Origin: Glossina fuscipes
Lineage: Eukaryota; Arthropoda; Insecta; Diptera; Glossinidae
Direction: 5' to 3'
NCBI RefSeq assembly: GCF_014805625.2
Contig: NW_023998416.1
Span: 16,388,401-16,452,400, forward strand
DNA: 64,000 nt
This document shows, piece by piece, positions 25,046-38,300 of this stretch (its first letter is position 1; the number at the start of each line of letters is the position of its first letter). Position numbers and translations under genes: made by a program. The notes under the pieces are model-generated. The model saw only the letters and a program-made list of their open reading frames with translations, had not been told where the DNA came from and did no database searches.

Positions 25046-25224
25046 TAACAATGTATCAATTAAATAGTTTTGAAATCAGTTCGCATGTTACATTTGCATG
25101 TTCGCTAGTGAATGCTTTCCAGAGTTGTTAACTTCATTTGGGTCGTGTTTCGGTATATTAAACAGCTGTGATAAGTTATTTAAGTTATTTAACAAGCATT
25201 GTTATTAAAAGAATTCTTAATAGA

Positions 25225-26115
25225 ATGGGATTTTTTACAAAAGCGGAAGCTAAAGCCCAAGAAAAAATAGATACATCGCCAAAACCTGATTCAACGTCCA
25301 GCGACAAGCCTAAAACTGAAACAAATTCCCACAATGACCAAGACAGTACCCCTAAAGAATGGGGTTACGACTTATATCCAGAGAGAAGAAGCGAAGGTTT
25401 TAAGCCAAAATGGTCGCGTGTTTTTTTGGGTCTAGAAGGTCATGAAAATATCGATAAACTGAAATGTGAACGTAACGTTTATTGGTGTGCCAAAAATAGT
25501 CCACTAGTCAAACTTATGATGGGTGCTTTAAAAAGTTCTGGTTGCCCAATCGATTTGCGTAGACATATCTCTTGTGAGGTTTGCGATACTACAGTTACCG
25601 GTGGTTATGATCCTGTCTTAAATCAAATTGTGGTTTGCCAAAATATGGCGAGAAAACAAGGCATGGTTCAGGGCGTGCTTACTCATGAAATGATTCATAT
25701 GTTTGATTATTGCAATAATGAATTAGATTTTCGTAACATTGACCATTTGGCTTGCACGGAAATCAGAGCAGCTAATTTAGCTCATTGCTCGTTTTTGAGT
25801 GCCATGATGCAAGGTGATGCTTCGCTTTTTAACATTAAACAAGCGCATCAGGTGCTGCTAAGAAAATGACACCCAGTGTTACAAGCTGCTTATCTTAACA
25901 TATTTTATTTATAGAATTGTGTTAAGACCAAAGCTTTGGCTTCCGTTTTGGCTGTGCGTAATGTGTCACGTCAAGCTGCCATTGAAGCAGTGGAAAGAGT
26001 CTTCTCTAGATGTTATAATGATTTGGAGCCTATTGGGCGCCGCATTAGGCGTAATTCTCCTGATCAGCATAGAGCTTATTTGGAAGGACCTATGTACGGT
26101 TATGATGTTTATTAA
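25225..26115 (+). CDS. Atp23: Atp23-type mitochondrial inner-membrane protease (peptidase M76), 2 exons
   Basis: Homologue of yeast/human ATP23 (XRCC6BP1); the Drosophila gene is, from memory, CG5131. In yeast Atp23 processes the Atp6 precursor and helps assemble the ATP synthase membrane sector; it acts on the intermembrane-space side. Exons 25225-25851 and 25915-26115, both phase 0, 275 residues. The HEMIH zinc-protease motif (HExxH) is at residues 154-158, in the family context VLTHEMIHMFD. Other conserved parts are ISCEVCDTTVTGGYD upstream, LACTEIRAANL downstream, and a C-terminal ALASVLAVRNVS segment with paired cysteines (CVK.. and ..SRCYND). Chosen start is MGFFTKAE; the frame is open upstream, but no better ATG is apparent. 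The N-terminus is Lys/Ser-rich and poorly conserved. The donor (cag/gtgctg) is weak but gives the conserved join HQ-NCVKTK. Converges with grp. Confidence 0.93.
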
Positions 26116-26296
26116 ATTTTTATTTTTTTTATGAAATTAATTTTTTTTTATAACAATTTTAATAGAAATATAATTTCGTTTGTTTATCGGCAATGTTTGC
26201 CTCGTTATTTGTCGCATTCTTGTGCATGGCGTGCATGCATGGTGTAATCATCATGTGATTAAGAATAACACAGAAATTACAATATCTTGAACGAAT

Positions 26297-26302
26297 AATA
26301 AA
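26297..26302 (+). terminator. Candidate Atp23 polyadenylation signal AATAAA
   Basis: The hexamer lies about 180 nt after the Atp23 stop. Confidence 0.35.
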
Positions 26303-26914
26303 CCATCAATTCAGTATATTTTACAGACTCAGGTGGGGAATTTGGTAGAGATTTTTGCAGTTCCTTCTGTAGGGAGCGCATGTAAAGACGGTACTCTGAA
26401 CTTTTGATGCTGAGGGAATAATTTCGTTATGTAATTTTTGGTGATAAAGCTATGAAAACGTATTGAAAATGTAATAAAAATGGTGACAATTATGAATTCC
26501 TTGGCTTATGTCGTATATGGAATGCTTGAAGATACCAAAGAATACTAATATATGTAAATTATAAAAACAATCAAGAAAACTGAGGTTTTCTCGAATTTTA
26601 CATCAAAATCATCTGAAATCGGACAAAAATTCTTGGTTAAGAGCAAATTTGTCAATAAAAACGACTGGGAAGAGGAGGTTCTTTTATTTGCAACAAACCT
26701 TTTTTTTTATATATACTTAATTACTCCAAATTTGATTTACTGTTAAAGAACCTGATGGGTGATCGATATGCACATCATCGGTAATTATTTTAATCCTACT
26801 AATTTCTCTTATGCACATAAACTTACTTTAAAAACAAAAATCAGAAAATTCAAAAAATACGCTCTCCTCAAGTAAAACTTCGGTTATACGAAAGTATAAA
26901 AACCCAACTTTTCA

Positions 26915-27048
26915 TTACAGATATATATATATATATATTGATATATATATGTATATATATATTGAGATATATATATATATATATATTGAGATATATATAT
27001 AGATATATATATATATGTATATATGTATAGATATATATATATTTCTTC
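26915..27048. repeat. Interrupted (TA)n array with TTGAG spacers
   Basis: Several TA blocks separated by ttga(g) or tgta, spaced semi-regularly. Confidence 0.9.
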
Positions 27049-27799
27049 CTTATTTAATTTGTGTTATCTATTACAACTCCTTATATAGGAATGGACTAGA
27101 GACTAAGCGGAATGGTGTCGCCGGAAGCGGAATCATAACAGGTCAGATACCATAAAATGAACCCAAAAGGTCCGTCTGCTTCTTTGCCTTTGAAGTATCT
27201 GCTGTCCGTGGTCCCTCACCGCCATGTCCATTTAACTTTTTTATTTTACTCTATCTGCGTTTTTAACTTTGACGTCCTTGAGCACGCGTTAAGTTTAAAA
27301 TAACTGTCCGCGTCAATGAAGAGCAGCAGACAAGTGAAGTGGAAATAGATGCGTGCGTACTCGATATATATATAGTAAAAAAATTAAATGATTACAGTTG
27401 AGTTTGTATGCTACATGCAAATCCAAAAAACAATATATTGTGACATTGCTGAATAATATGGAGGCAGAACAAGTTAATATGCTTTACTATGTAAGAGATT
27501 TTTCTTTTGCAAACTCCCTTTCAGTATTTTTTGTGACTAGCAGGCAGCTGTATTTCTTGCAAGAAATTTCACAGTCAGCGAAAGCACGGTCTCACAAATG
27601 CTAATGTTGAAATAGATGCAGATGTGTTAATGCAGCCTTTAACTGACCGAAATTATTACAAAGGGAATTGCGATTAAAATTATTGGAAATAGTAGATACT
27701 GTATGAGACTAATATACCGATATTTAAGTAAAATTGGGCGTGGCATATCGAATATCAGAAATATGTTGTTTTAAATTGATAGCACTATGACAGCCAAAT

Positions 27800-28085
27800 G
27801 TACACTACGCACACGACTCGGAAAGAACGGATGAAGCAAGCGGATATTGTGCAAAAGGTGAGCAAGAGCGTGAAAACCGCGCCAAAATCGTTAAAAAATT
27901 AAACCAATGTTGACAGTTTTCTCCGTTTTTGGTGGTGTTCCGTATTAGGAATTCCTTCCACCAGGTCAACCCTTAACGAGGAATATTATTGGATTTTGAC
28001 GATTGCTTTGAAGACGATTTGGAAAAATAGTTTTAAAAAAAAAAAGAAAAATGAAAAATTGGTCTTACTTTTTGGACACGGTGTA
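27800..28085 (+). mobile_element. Mariner-type transposase fragment
   Basis: Around 27906-27995 one frame reads MLTVF....GGVPY, a stop, then EFLPPGQPLTRN. This matches the well-known mariner block MLTVFFD.RGVVHHEFLPPGQTVNKEYY. The rest of the transposase is missing or scrambled. The piece ends in an A-rich tract and a segment (ggacacggtgtata) that might be part of an inverted repeat. Confidence 0.6.
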
Positions 28086-28452
28086 TATGAACTTCTTTAA
28101 GCTATGCATTAAAATTTCACTTATGTGAAAGTTATATTTAAGGACAAAACCCGCTTAGTTTGCGTTGTAAATTTGTTAAATGTTCATATTTACATACACA
28201 CGTTACTTTTGATTTCTTCAATCAAAAAACAACATTACACAAAACCGAATAAACCAAGAATATGAAAGAAGTCGAAAGAATGAGTATAGAAACTTGAATA
28301 GCGAGTAGAGAGGATAGATTTGATTTGGTTCGTTCGTTTTACGAATAAAGATTTTCGACTGTTTGTGGATCGACATCTAAAGTTATGATATCCATTTTTT
28401 TATGAAATAAAACCATTATCTCCTTTCAAATCAATTTTTATAAAGAAATTAT

Positions 28453-28458
28453 TTTATT
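28453..28458 (-). terminator. Candidate grp polyadenylation signal
   Basis: AATAAA on the minus strand, about 265 nt after the grp stop. Confidence 0.35.
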
Positions 28459-28720
28459 TGTTCAGCGCCAACGGTTACATATATTTAACGATTATTTGAT
28501 TAAAGAGAAAGAGAAAAAAAAAAAAAAATGATAAGTAATTAGATTATTCAAAAAAATTAAATTGACACAAGAGTAGTAACCAATAATATATCAAAATATC
28601 AAAAGTAATATAAAGGAAACTTTCAAACTAATACTTATGAACCTATAAAAAAAATCACATTCTTTGAAAGTTAAAGGAAAAAATATAAAAGTTAATTTCA
28701 TATATTTTAAATACTTAATA

Positions 28721-29356
28721 CTAAGGTACAGTATTCGTGGCAATAGCGATGGGCCAAGTAACTGGACCCCTTAGAACAACATCGGCCATGTGTTCTTTAA
28801 TTTTAATGAAACGTCTCTTAAACTCTAACCCGCAGCCTTTCGATAGGCGAAAGTCTAGTAAAATTTTACCGTCCATTTCGATAATATAAGCTTTGAAAAG
28901 TAAGCGTAATTTACGTCTATCTATGGTGGAAATTGTTACCGTCATATTGTCTTCACTGAGCTTGCATGTATAACCCAAACGTTCAATGGTGGCCGTTAGG
29001 CATTTAACGGTCTCCGCATAATGCGTGGTTACAAAGAAGCGTGTCATACGTCTCACTAGACGTTGGAAGACATTTTGCGAGGCGGACTGAGTTTGATTCA
29101 TTTGCGTGCAAAGTAATAGATCATCTAGCATGGCAGGCTGGGAGAAACAGAAATTTAAACGATGTTCTTGAGGATCATCTGGAGGTTTGAACACATGACC
29201 GCTGATCACTGGCAATGGTTGCGAGCAGTAGTTACGCGTTATCGAATCATCGATATTATGACAACTGTGATAATTCGATAATTGTCGTTGACGTTTCGCT
29301 TTCGGAGAGCAAATCTCTAAGGCAGCAGCTGAATCGACCAAATCTCGTGACCGATC
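28721..29356 (-). CDS. grp: grp exon 6 (C-terminal regulatory region), with apparent +1 base
   Basis: From 29341 the frame is open to the stop at 28721 and matches Grapes ([18 protein letters not shown] ... [12 protein letters not shown]). The only usable acceptor (ctttag ending 29357) joined to exon 5 in phase 1 first gives N-D-R-S-R-D, matching the fly NERSYD, and then loses frame in a run of four T (29343-29340). Removing one T restores the conserved DLVDS. It is therefore either a one-base insertion, an assembly error, or evidence for a different donor. Phase 0 would be needed to read the exon as printed. Confidence 0.85.
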   Translation of the reverse strand, partial: DRSRDLVDSAAALEICSPKAKRQRQLSNYHSCHNIDDSITRNYCSQPLPVISGHVFKPPDDPQEHRLNFCFSQPAMLDDLLLCTQMNQTQSASQNVFQRLVRRMTRFFVTTHYAETVKCLTATIERLGYTCKLSEDNMTVTISTIDRRKLRLLFKAYIIEMDGKILLDFRLSKGCGLEFKRRFIKIKEHMADVVLRGPVTWPIAIATNTVP

Positions 29357-32300
29357 TAAAGAAATCCAAAAACAAATGAAAAATGTATAAAGTTTATTTA
29401 AAAATATATTTTACATACATATTTATATTTATATTTAATAAATAAAAAAATAAATAATAAAAAAATGATACATGGAAATAAAGCAAAAATCATTTGGTTT
29501 TTGGTAATAAAGCTCTATGGAATATAATTGTAAATCATACAGCTAAAATCACCAAAGAGCAAATAACATGCAAAAGAAATAAAACAAAGGAAAATTAATG
29601 TATAATGAATATTAAACAAGTAAATGCTTTCTTTACAACAACAACAACAACAACAATAACAACAACAAAAATGTATAATGTATAATGTATAATATGCACA
29701 CGTAGACGACAATAGTCTAGTAATTCTCTAATTGAGAAAATTACTGCAGTTGTAGGCGCATTTTCAATGCTTTGGTAATCTAGCTTTATGAAGGTATCAA
29801 ATCTATCATACAGCTAAAGCGCCAAAGCAATGAAATATAACATGCGCATAGCACACATAAACGGCCCAATTACGGCACCGTTACAGTTACGACGGCTACG
29901 GCGACATTTTTTTATTGCTTGTTATAACCCGATTTTTTAAAAGAAAAAACTGAAATTGGAACGAAGATCCAATTCGTTGAAAAATCGAGTAAATCGTTTG
30001 ATTTTTCCTACAGGCAACCTGTAAGTAATCTGTTTTATTAAATCATAAGTTACAGACCCATGAAGTTATGTGGGTAAAACTTTCTAAAATTAAATTTTTT
30101 GTATCCTACACCATAGGTGTCAAAGATATATGGAATTCGTGCGCATGTTTGCGACACGCAGAAAAAGTTGAGATAAATTCACCTTCTATTATACCCGATC
30201 GATTCGCAATTAAACTTGTCTGCCTACTACATTTTGATTAAATTTAGTACACTGACGTGTTTAGCCGAAGGACGAACGCTACTGAAACTTCTCATATGAT
30301 GCTTTATTTTGAAAAGTCGTTATATAAATAATTGTATTAAGCCAAGTGTTGCAGGGTGCGTAAGAGATGGTTGCCTGCTGCGCACTATAGTGTTTTTCCT
30401 TGTTTTGATTAATAATTGTTGGATGTTTTAGGTTATTCTATGGTGAACGACAATCTACTATAGTCTTTTCACTTTATAAGTACAGTAAAAGCATCTTATT
30501 CGCACTTCCTTCATTCGCGAATTAAAAAAAATGCGATCCATTTCCTATATTCGCGGCCATAAATTTCCGCGATCGGTATTTTTGAGAATGTAAACAAACA
30601 GAATGAAAGCAACCTTATTACTCAGTGAATAAAGTATTTTTTTATATATTTAATATTTTTATTTTGTCACCTAGGAACGTATCCCCTATAATCCCATATA
30701 AATTACCATTCCGTATTCACGGTTTCTATATTCGCGGCATATTTATGAAACATGTACCCCGTGAGTAAAGAGCTTCAATCGTACTTACTTAAATTGTTGC
30801 TCGGTTTAAAGCTAAAAAATTCGATTTAAAGGGATTGCTGGCTGATATAATTAAGAAAAAGTTGCATGCGATTTATTTATTTCGAAGCAAATCACAAATA
30901 AAAGTCATATTCGTTTCGAAGCCATATGATTGTTGTAATTAGCGCACATTTTATGTACGTTTGGACGGAATCTATTGAAAACTTTTTATGCGAATTGTAC
31001 GAGAAAAAGTTGCGCACACGTCGCAGTGTATTAATGGAATGTGGAATGTGTTTCCTTACTTATTTTTTTTTGTCTCATTAACTTGATTGCTTTTATTACT
31101 TTTTGATAAAGATATTTAGGATTAAAGCAGCCAATAGAAAGCAGATGAAAAACATAGCATGCTAAGTAAGCATAAATGTCCTCTTTTAAAGGGAAATGTA
31201 TAAATTTGAGATGAAAGGTTCCGATTGTGGGCAGAGTGTTGGGTTTAAGATCTAAAAATATTCAGCTTTAAATACCGACAAGATATATTATATACACTTT
31301 ATCAAGCGAGCTTATAAGCTTTACTAATGATGAACAAACTCTTACTATTATACTCCTTCAATAAATGTTGTCATTGTGAATTCAGACTTTAAAAATGAAA
31401 ACATTTTGCTTCATATCAATGTAATCAATTTCTTAAATCACAATTTTCATAAATAGCGTCCTTTCTGAAAAATACTTAGCGATAGCCGGACGAGTTGTAT
31501 CGGATTCATTTTTTATTAATTGATTTTTGAATTAATGCTTAGCCGTTCTATTTTCAAAATGTTATGTTCACAATATAACGATTTGTTGCTTTTAGAAAAC
31601 TTTCGTGTAGGTACAGAATGACACTCAAACCATTCAATACAATCATTGAGAGTCACTAAGTACCTGTACAAATGTGTTCCTTCTTTGTTTTTTGTTTTGT
31701 TACGTTTTCACTTCAAATGTATTCAAAAATATGTTGTTTCTCTTTTGATAACCGCGGCAGACAACACTAATCATAAAATGATGGGATTGTAAAAACTTAC
31801 CGTTATTCCTAAGCTGCATTTTACACCATTTATGTTCAAATATTTTCTCTAAATTCATGCGATAGGTGGGATTTATAGCCAACACTTTCCGTAGCAACGA
31901 TGTAACCAATGTATCCAATTTACTCCACGGCGTTTGAGTGGACCAACGATCATTGTCCTTCCAATTGGTAAACTCCGTACAGCCAGACGATGGTTGATCC
32001 CAAGGTAACTCTGTAAATATTTGTAAATTTATGAAGAAAAAGAGGGAAAAGTTTTTAAAACTGTTACTTTATAAATTTAATTGAAGGTATATAACAAACT
32101 AAACAGTGCATACCAATAAAAAAAAGGAAGAAACAAATCATATTTTGCTTTAATTTAATAAACAAAGTGCAGCAAGCAATTTAAGCTGGAGCTTTGGTAT
32201 AAAAGCTTTAGATGATAGTTTATTATGAATCTACAGCTAGAATACCAAAGAACCAACCAAAATGTATGGATTATTTGTTAACAAAAATATGAAACAGTGA

Positions 32301-35300
32301 TAAATTATGTGATTGATGGTCAGGTGTGACGGTCTGTTGATGATATCTAACATATATATATGATTTTTTTTTTTTTTTGTAATAACCGCCATGGACGCAT
32401 TTTTTCTAAGTGCTTCAAAATCGACATTGATTAATTGTTGTTATTTATTATTACATATATGTAGCATATAGGCGCACACCTATCATGCAAATTAGTTAAT
32501 AATAAGATGCTCACGAATGAATTCTGTGCAATGGATGCAAACATTTCATGATAGTTTGGATATTAGTAAGGCTTTAAACCTAAGCAAAAGAGTATCATTA
32601 TCAATCATCTGGTTAATCTCGAAGAAAAAACTTTGTAAACTGAAAAGAATCAATTTGCATAGAATTCTTTTAAACCACGTTTTCGTCTATGGTAAATTTT
32701 TACACCTAACCTGTCTGGAAAGTGTGTACTGATGTTACATAAATTTATTATTGCTATCATTATTTCATTCTTTTAAATATCATTATTATAATTTGTGTGC
32801 GCAAAAACATATATTCTCGCATTCAAGTAAATAAGTACAACTAAGTCTATCGGCTCTATTTAAACTAAGTAGAAAAACATTACAGTAGGACATGGCATAA
32901 CATTGACTATCTTACATCACTTGCTTCAATAAACAAAAGTGGGCTGATCCGAACCATTCTCAGCAGCGTTTCGTGCCTAGTGTAAGGCACATCGGTGTAC
33001 CGAATGTCAGCAAAAGTTGCGATCTATAGGCTGAATACAAAAAATTCATAAAGAGAAATCAAGCGGGTAGACAAGTTTAGCTCGATTCGCAAAGTGATTG
33101 TGAATTGATCGGTATAATAAAAGGGCGGATCTATCTGAAGTCCTTCTTCATCCTCGCTCCTAGTATAGGGTTCCAGTACACAGCTGTCATTATCGAGCAA
33201 GCTCTATACATGTCGACTCGCTGCTTGGAGTAGTGAGTTTACAGTACTCGATAAGGCATGCATTTTTCTTACTGTCCAAAGAAAAAATCTTTTGATTGTA
33301 AAGTTGCGGTCCATTAACGTAATCAAATCATATTCAAGTTTGCTCGATACCGATAGCTGTAAACCGACGGTAGATATCCAGTCTAGTAATTTTAATAAAG
33401 TCAGACGTTTTATTGATATTCGACAGTTACGTTCACATTGCCAATAGGATTAGTCATTCCGAATGTGAAGTTTTCAATACGTGATTAACTGTAAGATTTT
33501 GACCATAATTGCATGATTGCACCCTGCCCCAGTTGGCGAACAAGGGCGTTTTAAGTTTATGCGAATGTATGCAACGCCCACAGGCATTTAAGATAGACCT
33601 ACCATTTATTATACCGGTCTCTGAACCGATTAAAGCTTGTCAGTCCGTCAAGTTTCCTCCTGTTTAACCGACAGGTCGCAATTTTGGAGATATTTTGATT
33701 AAGTTTGCTACACTGAAATTTCTTGGCCCATGAAACAACCCTATTGAAAATGATTCGGATGGGACCACTTTTTCGATCTCTTCTTACAGAACGTCTTATT
33801 TTGAAAAGTCATTATGACAGACATGAATAGTAAGGCAACAGTGGAGAGCCGTAGCTTGCCATGGGGCATCCCCTTTGGATTCATTTCGGTTTACCCTTTA
33901 AAAACAAATGTATGTAGTATTTATGTCATAAGCTAAGAATTTAACATTCAAAACAAGGGCATTTGTTATTATCCTTCATTTATTTTCAATTTTTCTGAAA
34001 GCTTGCAGGTTGTCTAAGTTATTGTCGTTATACCAAGAACAACAGTATGTGACGGCTCCGCACTTCCCTAGCCATTTCTATTTTGATTTCTATTTCTATT
34101 TACTTTCGATAATACCGTTCATTAAAATATGATCTCTACTTGTTTTAGTTTCCTATTTACTTTTTTCTTCCTTCTCATGGTCTTCGTGGACCGTGTACTT
34201 TTCTTAAACTTTTTTATAGATATTCAATACAAAATTTAATAATAATAATTTCTTTCTGCTTTCTTTCTTAAAATAAAACTTTCTTTGTTACCTTCTATTC
34301 TTTCTCAATTTTTCTTTTTTAATCCTAACCTATATTATAACGTTATTTAAATTTATATATTACATCCAGTGTAAGGTTTTCCAATTATCTCTCATATGTA
34401 ACGATGATACTAGTAGGTGTAGTGAGCTATTGTTTTATAAAAATATAATTTTAAATTGCAAATAAATAAATACTAAATAAGAAATTTAAAGCGAAGCTAA
34501 GACGTAGTGGGTATAAAAGATTCGTTTCCGCTTGAGTATTATTTTCGCAGTGAGTTTTGTGGTTTGACCACATCCAATAACATGTTCCTTATTGTGCCGG
34601 TATATTCCATTAGTTCACTCTTTTTAATATATATAGTTTTTTAGTCATCTCATTCCCATATTTGCATATGTCGTTTCTCAGATGTTATTCGCTTCATCAA
34701 TTTCTCATTTGTGAACAGCAAAGCAGAGTTTTCAAGGAATAGTCAATACTGTTTCCAGTTCCGCGAAGAGTATCTCATCTCTGATGCGTTTACACCCGCC
34801 ACGGAAGGGTGAAAGTACAGCCATTTTTTTCAAAATGTTTGCAACACCCGCAAGGAAACGGTCCGAACACCTTATAAGGTGTATACAGTCTTGATCGGCA
34901 TTAAGATCTAAATCGGTTTAAGTAAGCGCCTCTGTCCGCCTAGCAAATATTCTTTTGGGCGCCAAAAATACTGGAAATTCTCGCACGAAGATTGGTGCTG
35001 AAAATGGGGCCCAACATTTCCATTTGCGAGGTTTTTGCTAATTACACCTAAGCTACATAGACGCACGATAAATATTTCCAGGTAAATTCGGAAAAAATTG
35101 GAAAAATCAACATGTCCCAATCAATACTATATGGACTATGGAAATGTGGTCTTTTTTCCTTCCTTTTTCAGTCTTTATATCTTACACCATAGGCGGTAGA
35201 GGGGATATCAGGTTTGTGCGGACGTATATGTCACTGAAAAGGGCCTAAGAGGCAGCCACCTAGATAGATCCAAGCCAGCCTGTCCGACCATCCGTCTGTC

Positions 35301-38300
35301 CGTCTGATCTTGGCCCATGTAAATTTGTGCTCAACCTACTTTTGAGATATTTTCATAAAATGAAGCACACTGACAGATTTCGATGCAAGGATGAACGTTA
35401 TTGAAAATGTTTCGGATCGGACGGCTTTCTCGACCACTTCCCATGTGCATTATTTTGACAAGTCGATTTATGCATAACTGTAGAATGATGCGGGTTATTT
35501 ACTGATGGGCCGTCCCCGTCTATTGTGTTTTTACATGGTTTGTCTATGACATTATGCCAAATGCAAAATTTGGAGGCGTAGTAAGTATTGTATCGAGTTT
35601 TGCTTACCAATTTAAACTTCAGTTCCTACATAACAAACTTCAAATTGAAGAAAACATTTCAACGAAAGGCGGCAGTATATATTTCCATGAAGAATTTGGG
35701 ACTTTTTGCAGCTATCTGATGAAATTATAACGCCCACCAACATTTGTTAAGATTACACGAAGAGACAACGTTGGCAAAGCGGTTCATGGCGTATTCATAC
35801 TTAAGTTTATACCCTAGACGGTTATAGAAATCTTCCGTTCGTTAGGATAAGCGAATTCAAGAAGAGAATTTTTGAATTATAGAAAGAATTGTAGTGTCTT
35901 CTTACATTTACCTAGGAATCGGAATTATGGTAACTCGTTTCGAGGAGTAATTTTAAAAACTTGCTTAATTCCCTTCCTCCCTAGTAGTATTTTGTTTCTG
36001 TGAACGCCCCCACCAGTAAATCTATTTCGACATTGTGCCGTTAAATGTCTTAAATTACTTTATGTATGTTAATGAACGACAAAAGAAAGAAAAACAAACA
36101 AGTATAGCAAATCAAATTCCGTATTAATTACAAGAGTTAATATATATATACATGTGAATGCATTTTTTGTCACATTTTTATGTGCAGGCAAAATTTTAAA
36201 TACAGTCACAAAAACACACGAACACAAAAATATTACGCAATATACATAAAATTTCGCTTATAATAGCATGCTTACCGCCAGCCAGCATGGTTACCAAGAT
36301 AACTCCACAAGACCATATATCAGCAGGTTGTGCATGATAGGGTTTAAGCAGCACTTCGGGTGCCACATAAGGCAAAGTACCGCAACGATTGTCTAAAAGC
36401 CGCTCTTTACCTTTACATCTAAAAGCAATAATTCATTATATATAATTATTTAAGGCATTTACTTGAAAGACAAAGTGAATTTCATCACGCAAAAGCCAAT
36501 CTGTGATCAGGAAATGGAAGGAAGAAAAATTAACCTTTAATTTTACTAAGTTTCAAACAAAGCACCATCTGTCGTTGTTTCGGCGAATTTTTGCAAGAAG
36601 AGGAAGGACGAAAAATCTGTGACGAAGTAAGGGCATTCCCTAAGTTAAAGGAATGTTCATTTGCCATACAAAGAATCACTCAGCTTAGACCAAATCTTCT
36701 ATACCCACCAAATATATGGAGCTTACAAGGTCTTTCTGAAGCTATTTTGCACACTTTTGCCTTATCATGTATTTCTTTTTATCATCTCAAATAGTTTCTT
36801 AAATGTTCAAGGAGGATATGTTTCAAGTGAGGTAACCCTACTGAGATATACGTTTTTCCAACTAGTCATATTCCTAGATCTTTCGTATCTCAATTGACTG
36901 ATTTCAAATTTAAACTATAGATCCATAAATAGTAATATAAAAAATTAATTCTTTCGCAAATATTTCAATCGCAATTTTCCTTTGAATCATTGTTTTTAAG
37001 AAATACTACATCCTTTCACTTGATGGTGAAAAAATTCCAAAAAACTTATACGAGGTGCTATAGAAAATGAACAGCTACCTTACGTCGTTCTGTTTTTAAA
37101 ACATTATTATTAAAAAAAAAAAAAAATGTTTTTCAATATTTTAACAAATGCGGGAAACATTGATTGGAATTTCGAGAAAATTCTTCATGATTTCCTACTA
37201 ACAAGATAGCATTATCTCTTTAGAAGGTAAACGATTCTAAGAGTTGCGAAAAGGAGTCTTTCGATATATATACATATTTTTTTTTTTTTTTTTTTGAGCA
37301 AAAACAATGGAATAGTGAGGTTTGTGTCAGCTATTAAGCATATGATTACTTTTAAGTGTGAGAAAAGTATTTATTTTTAAAAAATACTCTGCCGCAAGCC
37401 GTGTAACTTGTCAAGCAAATTCGAATATAATTCACTAGATTCTAGGTTATTTAACCTAGCGAAAGGAACTTAAGAAGCTAGCTCACAATACTTTCTTAGA
37501 TGTTATTATAGTTCTTGGAAATATTCTTTGATCACAGATATGCATACACAGAAATATAAGAAATTTAAAGAATATTTGATTTTTCAATTAATTAGATATG
37601 ATATATTTTGTACCTAAATACCTAAACATGGTAGCCATTCCAAAGTCAGATATTTTGATATTATCGTGTTCGTCCAATAAAAGATTTTCGGGTTTGAGAT
37701 CCCTATGAGCTATGCCGCGTTGATGCAAATACTGTAGACCGGATAAGAGTTGCGTAAAATAGCGTTGTGCCTCATGCTGGGGCATACCAATATCGGGTTC
37801 TGCAAATAAACACAAAACATGCAATAAACTAAATTAAACTTATATATACAAGCACACAGATATCAAGTAAAAATATAGTTGTAAGCATCATGTATTAAAC
37901 AATAAAATAAATAAAGTGAATTGAAATAATAATGTCGTACAAATTAATTTTTTACTAAACAACGGCACGCCTCACAATGTCAGTAACGCTAAGAAAATCA
38001 ACACGCAATGTATACTCTAGGACGAATGTCAGAAGCATTTCTTTGTCTGCCATTTTCAGTGAGGAGCAAAGTACTTAAATACGTCACAGGCAGGCGACTA
38101 TAAAAATGAGAGCTCTACAGTTTATGGGCTCTATGAGAATTACTCCGCTATTTTTTATCGCTGTGACTGACCGAGTAGATAGACATAGCAACTAGCAATG
38201 AAGCGTTTGCGGATTCAGATTTCAATTGCGGTAGAATTTACTTTGATCACAGATATAGTGAGTCCTTAATCGGTAGAAGCATAACGCTTATTAATTGGGC

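Larger units (their letters stand above)
26116..27780. other. Intergenic sequence between Atp23 and grp
   Basis: Mostly AT-rich. It holds the TA array at 26915-27048; otherwise no gene was seen. A 68-codon open frame at 27398-27604 has no recognisable features. Confidence 0.5.
29357..31800 (-). other. grp intron 5
   Basis: No gene seen. It holds a (CAA)n run and short ATAATGT repeats at 29636-29697, one dispersed repeat A copy, and a pogo/Tigger-like MITE. Confidence 0.7.
32030..36270 (-). other. grp intron 4
   Basis: No gene seen. Contains three copies of dispersed repeat A and one of repeat C. Confidence 0.6.
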
